DNA of 64,000 nt from Ceratodon purpureus (GCA_014871385.1 CM026426.1:19044270-19108269), one strand, 5' to 3'. Shown: positions 16,100-27,671, numbered from the stretch's first letter. Notes: generated by a model not told the origin, from the letters alone. Numbers and translations: made by a program.

Positions 16100-16485
16100 G
16101 TCCATTGTTTTATCTTTTTTAGTTTTCCACATCCTTTCTTATATTAATGTACTATTTCTTTTGTGGTCAACATTATATTATTCATCGTGCATTAGATCAT
16201 TATTCCGTTATGGCATAATTCAGTTTCTAATCATGATGAGATTTATTCATATTGATAACTTCTTTCATCCCATGTTATTCATCTCTTTTTATCCCGAGTC
16301 TCTTATTATAGTCATGATTGTTTTTTTATAATTTGATATCTCATCTACAAATTATTCAAATGAGTATTCCTTATTTTAATATCTCTTTGTAATTTTTTAT
16401 TTATTATTTTATTTCATTTCTTTGTATTATTGTCTTCCAACCTTCTTCAATGCTACTCCTAACAAAAATAAGAGATTTTTTTAAG
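16100..16485. other. AT-rich unique junction sequence
   Basis: The satellite stops inside a monomer just after TTCCCTTCATCTC and is followed by about 385 bp of AT-rich single-copy sequence. No gene, terminal inverted repeat or tRNA-like box is seen here. Confidence 0.6.
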
Positions 16486-16669
16486 GTCTCGCGCCCACCC
16501 CTGGACCCGCTCGCGCCCCCCCCATACCCGCTCGCGCACCCCCCCCTCAACCCGCTCGCGGCCCCCCCCCCGAACCCGCACTCGCACCCCCCCGAACCCG
16601 CACTCGCCCCCCCCCTTATCCCACGTGCGCCCCCTCCTCGATCTCGCTCGCGCCCCTCCAACCCGCTCG

Positions 16670-16700
<31 letters not shown>
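16486..16700. repeat. C-rich CCCGCTCGCGCCCC array upstream of the first RING gene
   Basis: This is a degenerate tandem array of ACCCGCTCGCGCCCC-like units about 17-22 bp long, ending in an uninterrupted run of 30 C (16670-16699). Open frames across it on either strand are low-complexity shadows. It directly precedes a TATA box, and related arrays precede three other plus-strand genes in the window. Confidence 0.9.
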
Positions 16701-16702
16701 AC

Positions 16703-16710
16703 TATATAAG
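16703..16710 (+). promoter_or_regulatory. TATA box of the first RING gene
   Basis: TATATAAG begins 3 bp after the end of the C-rich array and lies about 330 bp before the ATG at 17043. The leader that follows carries the TTATTGCTGAGTACTTGGGT motif also found, diverged, behind the promoters at 53989 and 55007. Confidence 0.65.
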
Positions 16711-16763
16711 TGAAGGGGGCGCCCTCCCCCCCCCACTTTTTAAGCTCCACCTTGGCACTCAGG

Positions 16764-16923
16764 CCTTGAACTACCTCGCGGTGGCTTATTGCTGAGTACT
16801 TGGGTGGGGTCTACAACATTTTGACAACGCCACGTACCTCGTTCAACCGTATTTTGTACGCTCATCCGGGAATTTGGGCCCTAAACTACCTCACGGTGGC
16901 TTATTGCTGAATACTTGGGTGGG
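16764..16923 (+). repeat. Leader motif duplicated in the 5' region
   Basis: A 45-bp leader segment occurs twice 115 bp apart, at 16764-16809 and 16879-16923. Both copies read CTACCTCRCGGTGGCTTATT followed by GCTGARTACTTGGGTGGG. The copies look like an internal duplication of the leader. ACTTGG|GTGGGG could serve as a splice donor, and TTTACCAG just before the start codon could be the matching acceptor of an untranslated-region intron; this is inference. Confidence 0.7.
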
Positions 16924-17042
16924 CCACAAAGTATAGTTAGAATACCATAATCAACCACGTAGGAAAATTGTAAAATCAATTGGGGGAAGTTTTGAGGAGT
17001 TGGTGTGTTTTTTAACACACAAAACTTTACCAGTACACCACG

Positions 17043-19415
17043 ATGGAGGGAAACCCAGCTCCGGCGGCGGAAACGCTACTCACCAAGGCGGAAAAGAAAA
17101 AAATCAGAGATCGTGAACGGAAGCGTGGTGGTAAGAAGATGAAGAAGCGACTTCATGTGTTGAACAACCCGACAAAGTTGGCATTTAGAGGTTGGCAAGA
17201 TGAGCCGGAACCGTGGAAATATTCCACATGCAAGGAATTCATTGAGTGGTGCCACATCACAAAAATATTTCCACACGATCGGCACAGAAAGCACAGGATC
17301 TCAGACAAGGCTAACCTCTATTGTTGCTTGAATGCGGAGTTTGTTGAACGTTCTATACAAGTTTACCAGCATCTATACAAGCAATCTTGTGTCGAACGCA
17401 ATGAAGTACCATTGTTCATTTGCAGAATGGTGTATGCTGAGGTGGTGCTTCACAAAGTGGTGGATTGGTCCACCATCAAATCCACGACGAGTGTTAGGGC
17501 GCCGACAGAGCGTGACATTCCCAAACAAAGGAAATACCCAGATGGTGGCGTGGGGAAAAGAATGAAGGTAAAAACACAAGTGCCGGATCCTGCTACAGCA
17601 GAGTCTGAACCAGATTCTGATTCCGATGGTCGTCGTGGAGAAAGAGTGCCACGTAGAATTGCAGCACCAGCAAATATGGCTCTAGAGCCTCCAATGAACC
17701 ATCCAGCGGACGTCGTAGAACCTCATGACGATGCGAACATCATCTTCGTGGAAAACGATCCGAATACGGCAGCTAATTTGGAGGTGGTCGGAACTGAACC
17801 TACGATGGTTCTTGGCATGCCGGTTGTAGTTAGAAATGACCAGTCTAACCAAATCGAGGAGGTCGGGGAGTTGCAATTACAGGTTATAGAAAAGGATGGC
17901 TTCATTGCAGAGTTACAAGAGACCCTCCGAAAACTACGATTGGAATCAGCAGCAAAAGATGCAGTAATATCAGATTTGCGCAATCAATTGCAAGAACGAG
18001 AAAGACCTCAGTCTTCTCAAGCCAATGATATACCTGTAGTTCAGGATCCAATGTTGGTGGATGAATCTTACATCAACAACACAGTTGATGTTGCAACGGC
18101 CGGTGTGTTGGAGAATATTTCCACACCAGCAAAACGACGACGAGCTGGAGTGATATTGCCTCCACCAGCCCCATACCCGCGACCCTATGTGGACATTGAT
18201 GGACCATTAAGTCAAGATTCCTTGTCATTTCCACCCAATGCTCTAACGGGAGAAGTGGAGACATTGATGAGAGCCAATAATGAATTGCGGCTCCTTGTTT
18301 CTAAGTTTGCTAAAGCATACTACGAGTGGAAAGTGGCAACCATTCTCAGCATTGATCGCGGTCGCCAAATTGCATTAGAGTTCAAGAAGATCGACGAATC
18401 GTACTTGCAACACAACAGACGAAGGGATTTTGGCCTCACTTCATGGATTAACGCAGATGATATGTATCCAGATGACATGCCAATGCAAGAATCGAATCCT
18501 AAACTCATAGATTGGGCCCAGTTGAATTTCGATGTGGAGAACGCAACTTCGTGCCATGATCTTCAAATGAAGGAAGGAGTTAATAGCAGAAAGCTTTGGC
18601 CAAATCCTCAACCGTGGGTGATGGATGGGTCAAAACAATGTATGGTGTGTCTAAACACATTTGGTCCTGAGGGTGGATGGGCAGTTGGATCATGTACCCA
18701 CATGTTCCATCCAATGTGTTTAATTAACATTTTTTTGGTAAGGAGATTTTGCCCGATGTGCAAATCTCCGTTCCATGAACGCTTGTACGAGGTTTTTGGA
18801 CTCACTCCATACATGCCACCAAGCCATGAGAGAAATCCCGAAAACACACCAGGTGAAGACTACTGCAACATGTGGGGGGAAGATTTGATTTGGAGTTGGC
18901 GGGCCCAGACTCACTCGGTCTTTAAGAGCAATGTAAGTGACGAGTTGGGGTGGGAGAATAACCCCAATCAGATTGTGAGGGTGGCAAAGAAGATAATTGG
19001 ATCAAAGAAGGAGGACCAAGGGAAACGAAATTTCTTCTATCAGACTTTGAATGGATACTGGGATGCGAAGAATAAGAAGTTCCAACTTGGTAATCACCCA
19101 AAAGGCCTCATATGGAACAAGGAGGGGGAATTGGTTACAGACCTTGAAGGTCAATTCATGACTTTGACCGCCCAAGATGCAGTCCAAATGTCTATTTCAG
19201 AGTGGAAGTTAATTTTCAAACATGAAGCTGTTGACTTTCTTCTGGAGGAACACTCTCCACAGACATTGCGTACATTGAGAGAATTGAGGAACTCGCAAAT
19301 TTTGCGTTCTCTCAGTGAAAGTGATGGCCCATTCCGGCGGACACGGAAGAGAGCCTTGACGCTGGACAATGGAGCGGGACCAAGTGGCACAGCGGGAGTA
19401 GATGCAGATGAATAG
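17043..19415 (+). CDS. RING-H2 finger protein of a mobile-element-linked family (790 aa)
   Basis: This is one uninterrupted exon of 790 codons that starts at the first ATG after the TATA box and leader. Residues 40-145 form a conserved N-terminal domain (RLHVLNN, LAFRGW, EFIEWCH, NEVPLFICRMVYAEVVLH) that I do not recognise. An acidic linker and a coiled coil (about 272-320) follow. A RING-H2 finger lies at 533-573: C533-x2-C536, a C-x-H-x2-H-x2-C centre and C570-x2-C573. RING-H2 proteins are usually E3 ubiquitin ligases; that role is inferred. A second conserved block with NFFYQTLNGYWD lies at about 660-700, before a basic, Ser-rich tail. The gene at 55294 is a clear paralogue along its whole length. 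C-rich arrays flank the gene on both sides, and a hAT-type terminal sequence lies 0.7 kb downstream. TGTAA about 50 bp after the stop is a possible green-algal polyadenylation signal. The partner or substrate is unknown. Confidence 0.85.
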   Translation: MEGNPAPAAETLLTKAEKKKIRDRERKRGGKKMKKRLHVLNNPTKLAFRGWQDEPEPWKYSTCKEFIEWCHITKIFPHDRHRKHRISDKANLYCCLNAEFVERSIQVYQHLYKQSCVERNEVPLFICRMVYAEVVLHKVVDWSTIKSTTSVRAPTERDIPKQRKYPDGGVGKRMKVKTQVPDPATAESEPDSDSDGRRGERVPRRIAAPANMALEPPMNHPADVVEPHDDANIIFVENDPNTAANLEVVGTEPTMVLGMPVVVRNDQSNQIEEVGELQLQVIEKDGFIAELQETLRKLRLESAAKDAVISDLRNQLQERERPQSSQANDIPVVQDPMLVDESYINNTVDVATAGVLENISTPAKRRRAGVILPPPAPYPRPYVDIDGPLSQDSLSFPPNALTGEVETLMRANNELRLLVSKFAKAYYEWKVATILSIDRGRQIALEFKKIDESYLQHNRRRDFGLTSWINADDMYPDDMPMQESNPKLIDWAQLNFDVENATSCHDLQMKEGVNSRKLWPNPQPWVMDGSKQCMVCLNTFGPEGGWAVGSCTHMFHPMCLINIFLVRRFCPMCKSPFHERLYEVFGLTPYMPPSHERNPENTPGEDYCNMWGEDLIWSWRAQTHSVFKSNVSDELGWENNPNQIVRVAKKIIGSKKEDQGKRNFFYQTLNGYWDAKNKKFQLGNHPKGLIWNKEGELVTDLEGQFMTLTAQDAVQMSISEWKLIFKHEAVDFLLEEHSPQTLRTLRELRNSQILRSLSESDGPFRRTRKRALTLDNGAGPSGTAGVDADE

Positions 19416-19685
19416 GAATAGTTACAACTTAGTACTAAGTGACTAGTTTTCATATACTACAGTTTTTGTAATGTTTTGGTTTGAATTGGTAATGGAATGA
19501 TTTTACTTTCATAAATGTATACAACATTGCAAAGTCCATGTATTTTGGCTCACGAGTATCTCATTTTTTCTATGCTGAATTTACACATTTGTCATTGCGC
19601 TTAGCCCCAATATATTATTCTGATGGAAATGTTAGGCTTTTTTGCATTGTCAAAACTTTACTATATCTACAAAATGAGCCGCACG
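19416..19685. other. 3' flank of the RING gene
   Basis: AT-rich sequence with no further gene. It holds the likely 3' untranslated region, including TTTTTGTAATG near 19464. Confidence 0.5.
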
Positions 19686-19912
19686 AAAAACCCGCTCGCG
19701 CCCCCCCCTGAACCCGCTCGCGCCCCCCTTGAACCCGCTCGCGCCCATTCCCTCTGAACCTGCTCGCGCCCCCCCTGAACCCGCTCGCGGCCCCCCCCCT
19801 GAACCCGCTCGCGCCCCCCCCCTGAACCCGCTCGCGCCCCCCCCTGAACCCGCTCGCGCCCCCCCTGAACCCGCTCGCGCCCCCCCTGTACCCGCTCTCG
19901 CCCCCCCTACAC
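19686..19912. repeat. C-rich AACCCGCTCGCGCCCC array downstream of the RING gene
   Basis: About a dozen units of 17-20 bp stand in the same orientation as the upstream array. The 17043-19415 gene is therefore bracketed by two direct arrays of the same unit. Confidence 0.9.
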
Positions 19913-20029
19913 ATGCTGGCACCCCTTTTGCATATGTGGCATTCCCCGTCATCATTCGTTGTCCATGTCATCAATATGTTTCCCCTATAGGTAAGTTGTA
20001 AAAAAAAAAAACTAACTTAGTAATTTTCC

Positions 20030-20136
20030 TCCTCCCCTCAATGTCCGATTATGTCCGGGGACCGACCGGTCCGTCCGTCCGTCCCTCCGTCTATGTCCGG
20101 AAATTTTGCCCATGTCCGTCCGATAAGACAACCCTG
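20030..20136 (-). mobile_element. Right terminal sequence of a hAT-type element
   Basis: Read on the minus strand from 20136, the sequence begins CAGGGTTGTCTTATCGGACG and continues with GGACGGAC repeats. It matches the plus-strand sequence starting at 53606 (CAAAGTTGTCATAATGGACG) and the ends of the element at 30838-35181. This looks like the right end of the unit holding the first RING gene. No matching left end is seen before 16486, so that side is lost, degenerate or replaced by satellite. The 8 bp outside the end are CTCATGGT. Confidence 0.6.
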
Positions 20137-20387
20137 CTCATGGTGGCAACGTAGAGATTAGAAAGGATCTAAAGCTAAGTGGCACCACATGGAATGTGCC
20201 ATAGAATCCATCTATTAGTGGCTCTGTTGCCAAAACACCATATTTGTTATTTTGGGAGATATTCTTGAATTTGGGAAATCAGCGTGTAGAGAAATGGCCA
20301 CATTTGTGCCTTTCTATTTACTTCGACCTCACGTAAATCAATATTGAATCATTAAAAACACGTTAAAGGAAGAATGAGGCCTATGTC

Positions 20388-20510
20388 ATTTAGGTCCAGT
20401 GGACTTAATGCAGGAACATACAGGAGAGAACTTAATAATGTTCAATGATTTGTTAAGAACATGTTTAAGGAAGGATGATGATTATGTCATTAAGGTCGAC
20501 CATACCTAAA
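20388..20510. repeat. Two 21-bp palindromes of the TTTAGSTCGA family in diverged 100-bp repeats
   Basis: Imperfect palindromes lie at 20388-20410 and 20490-20510. Each sits in a diverged repeat that begins GTTAAAGGAAGAATGA or GTTTAAGGAAGGATGA. No gene is supported between 20137 and about 20800. Confidence 0.6.
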
Positions 20511-20870
20511 CGCAGTAAAAAACAAGAAAGAGGAGTATACCACGTTTTTGTATTTATAGTAGTAACTATTTGTTACCTTTCTAAACCTAGGATTAGAAAA
20601 AATGCAATGTCCAATCACATAAAATACATTTGGAAATTTGTAGAACACGAAAAGAGTGCATGACAGTGAGGCATAAATGGCAAACGAGAAAATTTGACAA
20701 ACAGATCAATTGTTTTATTCGAAACATAATTACTTTAAAATAACATAGACGATTCTTATAATCGTCTCTCCATTGTCTGTGCCATTGCTATACAGTACAT
20801 ACTATCCACTATATGGTTATGGAGTCCCCCTGTAAGCCTCAATTCTTGACTTGACAAATTCCCGTTGACG

Positions 20871-21656
20871 CTAACGTGTCCACGACATTCCCTCGACCTG
20901 CATCATTGAACTATCAAGAAGACGTTGCAACTTCTGTCTACGTCTGTCACCAATGCTTGACTCAGGCAGAGAGTGGCAACGGGAACTGGATGGTTTAGGG
21001 TGGGAGTCGCCGGACTTCCTTGCCCCGGATCCTGTAGTTGTTGATCGTAGCCTCGGCATCTGCAAGGCAAGTACAAAGGGGATAAATTAGCATTGGGAAG
21101 AGAATTTGGTTTAGGTGAAATCGACCTAAACTGCTGAGTGCAACTGTTGAGGTCGAATGGACCTTGAGGGAAGAAGCCTACATAAGCTAGCACAGACCTA
21201 CATGAAAGTAGAAAAAGATCAATCATTTTAGGTGGCCTCGAGCTAAACTAAGGACATATAGGAGGCAAGAACAGATGCAAGCAGCTACCATCACTTAACC
21301 CACTTACATGAACGAAACATCAGAAAGGAATGAAAATCTAATAGTCAAGAATGAAAACTAACCTTTGCCGGTGGAGGTGACGGCATGTCCTCCACATTGT
21401 TAAAAAGAGCACGCTTCGTAGGGGTAGAACTCTATTGTTTTGGAGATAAAACCTGCAGTACGGTCCGTGGCCATATAGGAGAAGGGGATTTTAGGGTTTT
21501 CGGAATGGAGAGGTTAACTGGGCTGTCCACAACTCCTTCATCAACAGCCATAGTTGAATAGTCCATCGTGGACTGCGCTGTTGCAACCAATTGCAACAGT
21601 AGCCTTCTGCTACGCAGAGAAGGCCCGCAACCATAAGCATTATTCAAAGAATCCAC
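20871..21656 (-). CDS. Small basic protein of unknown function, two exons
   Basis: Exon 1 runs from ATG at 21656 to 21363 and ends at a good donor (AAAG|GTTAGT). Exon 2 runs from 21059 to 20871 after TTGCCTTGCAG. The predicted protein is Ser/Pro/Arg-rich, with MPRLRSTTTGSG at the start of exon 2, and has no domain I recognise. Exon 1 contains an in-frame TAG at 21434-21432, after which coding-like sequence continues to the donor. After the exon 2 TAG (20873-20871) the same frame continues as plausible protein (REFVKSRIEAYRG), crossing a TAA near 20815. The gene may therefore be longer, or it may be decaying. The intron holds two 21-bp palindromes. Expression is unproven. Confidence 0.4.
21110..21247. 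repeat. Two 21-bp palindromes inside an intron
   Basis: Copies lie at 21110-21130 and 21227-21247, both in the intron of the 20871-21656 gene. They read TTTAGGTGAA...TCGACCTAAA and TTTAGGTGGC...TCGAGCTAAA. Confidence 0.75.
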
Positions 21657-21699
21657 TTAGGCTCAACATGCATTCTCCTGCAATACATAAAGCAAATCG

Positions 21700-22850
21700 A
21701 AACATACATCTCCAATAATTTAGCAAAGGTTTAGGGTTTAGGGTTCGACGCAAGGGACATAATAGATTAAAAAAGAAAAATAAACTTTGTATTACAAAAG
21801 GAGTAGTCTTGAGACAATGATTAGCCAGTTAGTTAAGATGTATAGTATACTGATAGCTTCGCGCCAGTTCAGATATGTCCATTAGCAAACTAGAGAACCA
21901 AAAATATGCCTAATTATGCTCTACGACTAATTGCCTCGTTAATCTTAGCGTATTGTTCACAGGTAGAACGGTCATCATAATACATTTTTTTTTCGATCGG
22001 ACGCTCGGTCCTAAATCTTGCGAGTGTTCCTACGAAGTTGTGGAGGTCTACAAGTTATGGCAAAGGTTTCCACAACAAAAAACGATCATCTGTGGCATTG
22101 GGGTTTTGGTTGTTCCAAGTGGAGACTAAAAGGACATTGTGAGAATTATTCTGATAGTGCTTGATCGGACTGCCGTCGATAAAAATGGTGTTGTTGCCTG
22201 ACTCCTCGGCAACCAAGGACAGCTCAGCAAGGAAGCAGCATCGACAAGGCAGTCAACGAACTACAAGTTAAACTGAAGACATTGGCAGAACTAGGAGTTA
22301 GCACAAGAAAGTAGGATCAGACAGTATAGAAAGAGTTGAAGACTTGGTCGACATTCACTCTCTCATTTTTGGAGTTGAGTCCCTGTTTAGGGATTCTTTG
22401 TACTCTCTGTCTCTATCTCGTCTTGGACTTAGACTCCATGGCCCCTCACTTTTGATGAACAATCTATACAGTGTATTCCTTGCACCCTCTTGTCTATGAT
22501 CCTCTGTATGCTTGCTGCTTGTTCTACCTAACTGTTTCTTGCCAAATCTTCCCCCTCTAGCTTAGCAGTCCTAGAAACCAAGGCATAGCCCTTACTAAAC
22601 CAAACCTCCCTTGCTCCCAGGCTCTCTCTCAGTCTACTCGGTACCTGAGTCATGGGCTTGTCTGGGACAACACATGCTCCACTGTTCCACACCCCTGAAC
22701 TGTAGTAGGCCTCTACACTCGTATGTTAAGACTTAGTCAAACCGCTGATCATCCATTTCCTACCTAGGATAGCTAGTCAGCAAGCTAACTTCACATCCCC
22801 CTTACGACTCCATGGCTTCAGGTATCTCCATGTTGTAACCCAGCTTAACA
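21700..22850. other. Stretch without a supported gene
   Basis: A short TTTAGGGTTTAGGG telomere-type run lies near 21730. The segment from about 22300 to 22850 has pyrimidine-rich composition of the kind seen in long terminal repeats. I found no protein-coding signal worth reporting. Confidence 0.4.
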
Positions 22851-25800
22851 GGTGTTGGCATCGGAATATAGACCATCAAATTTATGAAAGAGACCATCAC
22901 ACATCCGCTTAAGAAAGATGTCCTTTTGAGTCCCGGGTTCCTTCATAAATTCAGAACAACCTCGCAAATCTACGCCCATAGGAGCTCTCTAACAGTCCTC
23001 TTGACCTAGAATTCTGAGCGGATAGACAGGACAAATCGGACCAAACAGATAGTCGCAGATCATTGTGGGATCCGAGAAACTCAGAATAAACCGGAAGAGC
23101 CTCATCCGGAGTTAGTATTCCATTAATTTTTCATTTTTTTGGTTAATTAGGTAAAAACTAGCTAGACACTAGTTGCATTAGGAGTTAACGCGGACCGGAT
23201 ACTCCGGAAACCTTAAAACAGTTAACGCAGGAAGTATTCTCGGAACCTTGATTTCGGAAACTCGGAAGAGAAAACTCGGAACGGGTCAAAGATCTGAGAA
23301 CTGACGGTTACTGTAACCGCGTCTAGGATCCGAAACGACGCGGAAGTCATCATGACTCGGATAGGTGCCTAGCTCGGTACGGTGGCGGCTGCAATTACGG
23401 ACCGCCGCAGCGTTTATGATGCCCTGGGTATATAAGCGAGAGTGTTAGGGTTTGGAGTTCCTTTTTGCGGAGTGGGAGTAGAGAGTGAAAGAGCGGTGAG
23501 GTGTTTTGTCTTTTCCGATTCACTAGCAGTTGGATTGCCGGGTTTCTTGCTATCGGATCGCAAAGGGAGAGAGGTGAGACGTAGAAATGGCGCACGTCCA
23601 GTATAGAGTTCTTAGTCCCGCCACTCCGGTGAGAGAGTCGGAGATGAACGAGTTGATTGACGATCTCACCCGGATGAGGTGCTAGGGTTTGCTGTCACGG
23701 CTGTGGTTGCTGAAGGATGAGGCGATGGTGACAGAGATCCTGGACGGACCGGATAATAGGTGGGACAACACGATCCGGGGCAAGCCCGAGCTGTGGAGTG
23801 CAGAACGGTGGGCGGAAACTTACGACTTCGAGCAGAACGGACTCCTTTGGGCAACCCGGACAGATAAGTACGTACAGGATAGGTTTCACGGGAAGATCCA
23901 TAAGAATAACGGATACGTGATAGACGCCTCCAAGGATAGGAGACGGAGACAGATCTTAGCCTTCCCCGTTCCGATCCTGTATCCGCTGAAACCGGAACAG
24001 GTCACCATTACGGTCGGGAACACCATCTTCGGAGCGTACACGGGGGAACGTCCGGTGAATTGGGCCGCACTCATGGCGGAAGTTGTGCAGAAGATGGTGC
24101 CATCGATCGGAAAGAAGCCGACCCCGATCACCCCTTTTCTCTACCACCTTTACCACTCGTATGGTTTGCTGAGGGATAAGGAGGAGGAGGATTATACGAC
24201 GGCCAAGAACTTCCTCAATTTTCAGGAGATCCCGCCCGAGATGGATGTCGAACCGCACGGGGAAACCTCGGATACAGCGTCCACGGAACGGGATGATGAT
24301 ACGGCGATCATTCCGAATCCCGGCGCTACGAAAGCCCACTCCAAGTCACGATCGGAACGCGCTGCGTCGCAGCACGCGGAGCCCTCCACGGCCCGGGGAG
24401 ATACGGAACGGAAGGAGGTCAGTTCCGAACGGGGATTTCCGGTTGAACTATTCCGGGGAATTTGGGAAGAAACTCATCGTGCACAGGCCTCTTACGATCG
24501 GATCGAGACGCTGTTCAGGAGGGTCTGCACGTCTCTCGGGGGCTGTTTACCGAAGGAGGTGATCCGAGAGGTGGAGCTTTTGAAGGACGCCCCAAAACTT
24601 CGGAGTGAGAAGAAGCAGTTGGAGCTTCAGTTGCAGGAGCTTACGAGGGAACTAGCAACGAAGAGCGAGGAGATCCGGAAGTTCCATGCCGAGCAGGAGG
24701 AGACCTTGGGTGAGCTTCGGAAGTTGGTAGGGAATTTGGGTGCTATAGTCAACAAGGCCCGGTTGTTCGACGAGAATGTATTGCAGCTTGCAGATTTGGA
24801 GAACAAGCAGAAGATCATCACGATCCTCTACAAATGCGAGCACTCGATGTACCAGATTCTGAAGAAGGTTCGGCAGCTGCTCAATCCGGGAGTCGGAAGT
24901 CCCAGCGTCGGAACCATTTGTTTCCCGGGTCTCCCTCTCGGACCGTTGTAGGGGAATCTCGTGGGGTAGCGTTCCGGACCCCAATAGAGCGCAACCTCCA
25001 GCTTGAGGAGCAGATGACGGTCGACGCGAATATCTTCAAACCGGTCCGGACGATCGCGGAGATGATCCGGGAACACCAAGGACAGGTGGTGTCACCCGGA
25101 GCCAGCACGGTTCAGCAAGGCTGCGCGATCCCCACTGGTCAGGCGGAGGTGACAGGGACTACAGTCACCGTTAGGCGATCCAAAGAGCGGACGATTACGG
25201 AAGAGGTAACCCGGCCGGTGCAGCCGGTTGTTCTCCCAACACTCGGATCGTCGGTAATCATGCCGGCTTATCAAGGGGAGGTAGCAGGAGCGGAATGGGG
25301 ACGGGCCATTTCACCAACCGGACGGACCCGAGTGACTCAGGAGGGGGCACTTACCCCTTCACCCACAGCCCAGACCGGAACAATGACTCCTACACCCACC
25401 GGAACGCCAGTGGTGGACTCCTCTGCTGACAGTTCCGGTGCTCAGAGAGTTTTGAGGAAGAGGAAGTATCCGGCGGAGAAGGGACCCATTACAATTTCCG
25501 GGTCCGACTCGGAAACCTATGCGAGCTCCCCGGTTGGGACAGCCGGAACTGGGACTCGGACCCCTACGTCCGGAACCCCTCCCACGCATATGTTGCCGAA
25601 GTCTCCCAAATCTTCGAAGAACCGAGTCGTTACCCGGCTTTCCTTGGAGGCCCAGACGAAGGAGTCAAAGGCGGAACGGAGTGCTAGGCGTCAGGCGGAG
25701 CGGGCATCGAGGGCAGAAGGATCCGAGCCACGGATGACCAGGTCGAAGGAGAAAGACCGCGAGCAGGAGAGCCACAAGAAGACGAAGATGGGGTAGATTC

Positions 25801-27000
25801 CTCTCGCTGCAACTGGCCGTCACTTTCCGGATTTATAGGAGTAGGTTTCGGATAAGGAGATCCGGATTATTCGTAAAGTAGGATTCGAGGTAGATAACTA
25901 GGGATTAGGGTTTTTGATTGAACTGCCGGCGCTGCCACTTTTGTGAAAGCCCCTGCGTACTTAACCGGGGAAGGCGATGCAGTCCGGGTCTTCGTTTTCC
26001 ATGTTTTCTCCCTATATTCCTTATCAGTAAAGTATTCATGTTTTGCAAGTACTATGCGTGGTTTCCAGTTAAGTGTGAATGATCCGGGAAGGATATGAGA
26101 GTAACGCTGTAGCTCGGATAGGAAGGTAATGGGAGTTGTGACGAGACCTGAACCGGAAAGGTAACGGGATTGAGCAGAAAGATTTAGTGGATTGTCGTAG
26201 GAGTGAAGCCTCACTGTTCCGTCCCCAAACCAACCTCACGCGGAATAACCGTCGCTAGGGTCAAAGCGGATCGAGGGGTACTTGATCGGGCTCCCTGAAC
26301 TTCTGAAGAGGTTCGGTACACTGTGAGAGGGGGATTCGGAACGTGGTACGCGTCGCCTAGGGATAATCACATCCTGGTTCTCCCAGATCCGGATTGGTTT
26401 GTCGTTGTAGTCTCACGGATCGGAAGTGGTCGTCTGCGTGACCTGCTGGCCAGAGTACTCTAGGTCAATTGTGAGACAGTATCTTTTCCGAGACGTTGGG
26501 ATTTGTGGACGAAACACCTGACGAGAAAGAGAAACAGATAGAGAGATAGTCGAGGAGTTACGTTCCGGAGACACTATCCGAGCAGTGGCAAGGCTCGGAA
26601 CTATTAGGAGTAACTACTTGGTGAAACACTATTGAATCCCTGGACGATACTCGGAACCTAGTGACAATACGGATGTTTACGCTCAATTAGAGTGCTATCC
26701 GGATGTTAGTTGCGTTTCCGTGTTCCGACAATCATGTTTGTCGTTGAAGTCTTCATCGAACTCGAGACGGTTATGGTTGCGAACGTTGACAACCGACGAA
26801 GGAATTCAGCACAATTGGGCCTGACACAGACAAGCTTGGGGCCGACGACTGCTGGCTTGGACGCTGAGTGGATGTTAAGGTCATGGCTAACGAATGATTG
26901 TCTAGGCCAATTAGGAGTACTGGAGCAGAGTATTCCATTGAGGTCGAGCACAACGTTCAACCAACCACTCTGAGGTCGCGTCGGGACAGGACTCAATTAT
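22851..27000 (+). mobile_element. Possible LTR-type element fossil with a gag-like region
   Basis: A CCGGA-rich segment differs in composition from its neighbours and is free of the 21-bp palindromes found on both sides, so it looks like an insertion. It has a TATA box near 23427 (GGGTATATAAG). A gag-like coding region spans about 23587-25793, with a globular N-terminal part, a coiled coil rich in Glu and Leu, and a basic low-complexity tail. A site near 22857 resembles a methionine-tRNA primer-binding site. No reverse transcriptase, protease or integrase was seen, and no convincing pair of end repeats was found. The element is incomplete and appears broken in a few places. Its family is uncertain, and a non-LTR origin is possible. 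Confidence 0.35.
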
Positions 27001-27180
27001 TCACTAGAACTTACGTCACATCAAGATGCCTCGCGCACCTGGAGAGGAAATACCGATGACAGATGGACATTACTATATTATACTAGGACGGAGTTATACG
27101 AATGATACAATGAGGACAGTCGCAGGGCAAGTCAGTACCCAAGTAAACAGTGCAACGAGATATAATGATGGATGAAATAC

Positions 27181-27416
27181 CTGAACATCCTCGGCTTGTT
27201 CTTCTACGACATCCCGATCCTCCACAGGACCCATCGTCCCTAACAAATCCTCGGGTTGATTGTCAGGAATGACCTCTACGCACGGTGATAAGGTAAGAGC
27301 ACATTGGGCCGTGACATCTAAATCCATATTTGTGTGTATTGGCACATCCGCGATTTGGGCCATGACAACATCATCCATGACCCGAAGATCGTCCACTCCC
27401 TCATGTAATTTCTGAC
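27181..27416 (-). CDS. Isolated exon of an unknown acidic protein
   Basis: A minus-strand open segment is bounded by an acceptor (CAATGCCCAG before 27416) and a donor (GTTCAG|GTATTTC after 27181). It encodes an acidic stretch with LHEGVDDLRVMDDVVMAQIA and EDLLGTMGPVEDRDVVEEQA. It may be the next exon of the gene at 27672-30100, since the frame after that gene's last exon points towards it. No domain is recognised. Confidence 0.35.
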
Positions 27417-27499
27417 CTGGGCATTGCAAGAGAACTATAGAATCATCAGAGAGTGGTCAAGGAAGCTGACAAAGAAAGAATGGAAAAAAAGTTGAATAG

Positions 27500-27520
27500 T
27501 TTAGCTCGAGTTGAGCTAAA
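27500..27520. repeat. 21-bp palindrome TTTAGCTCGA-G-TTGAGCTAAA
   Basis: A near-perfect copy lies between the two coding segments on either side, probably in an intron. Confidence 0.75.
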
Positions 27521-27671
27521 AAGCCCATTTGTATTAATTACAATCGCTTTGGTACAAAATGCACATTTCAGTGAACTACTTCGGTATTAACACCTCATCT
27601 ACAAAATTCCGAGTTCAAAAAATCTAAGTTTGGAAAGGACCTGAAGATGTCTCGGGAGCATCTCCCTAAGT

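Noticed and set aside
17043-19415. Use of TAR as glutamine in the first RING gene
   Set aside because: All of its roughly 33 glutamines use CAA or CAG, and TAG serves as an ordinary terminator at the end; this gene gives no support for a changed code.
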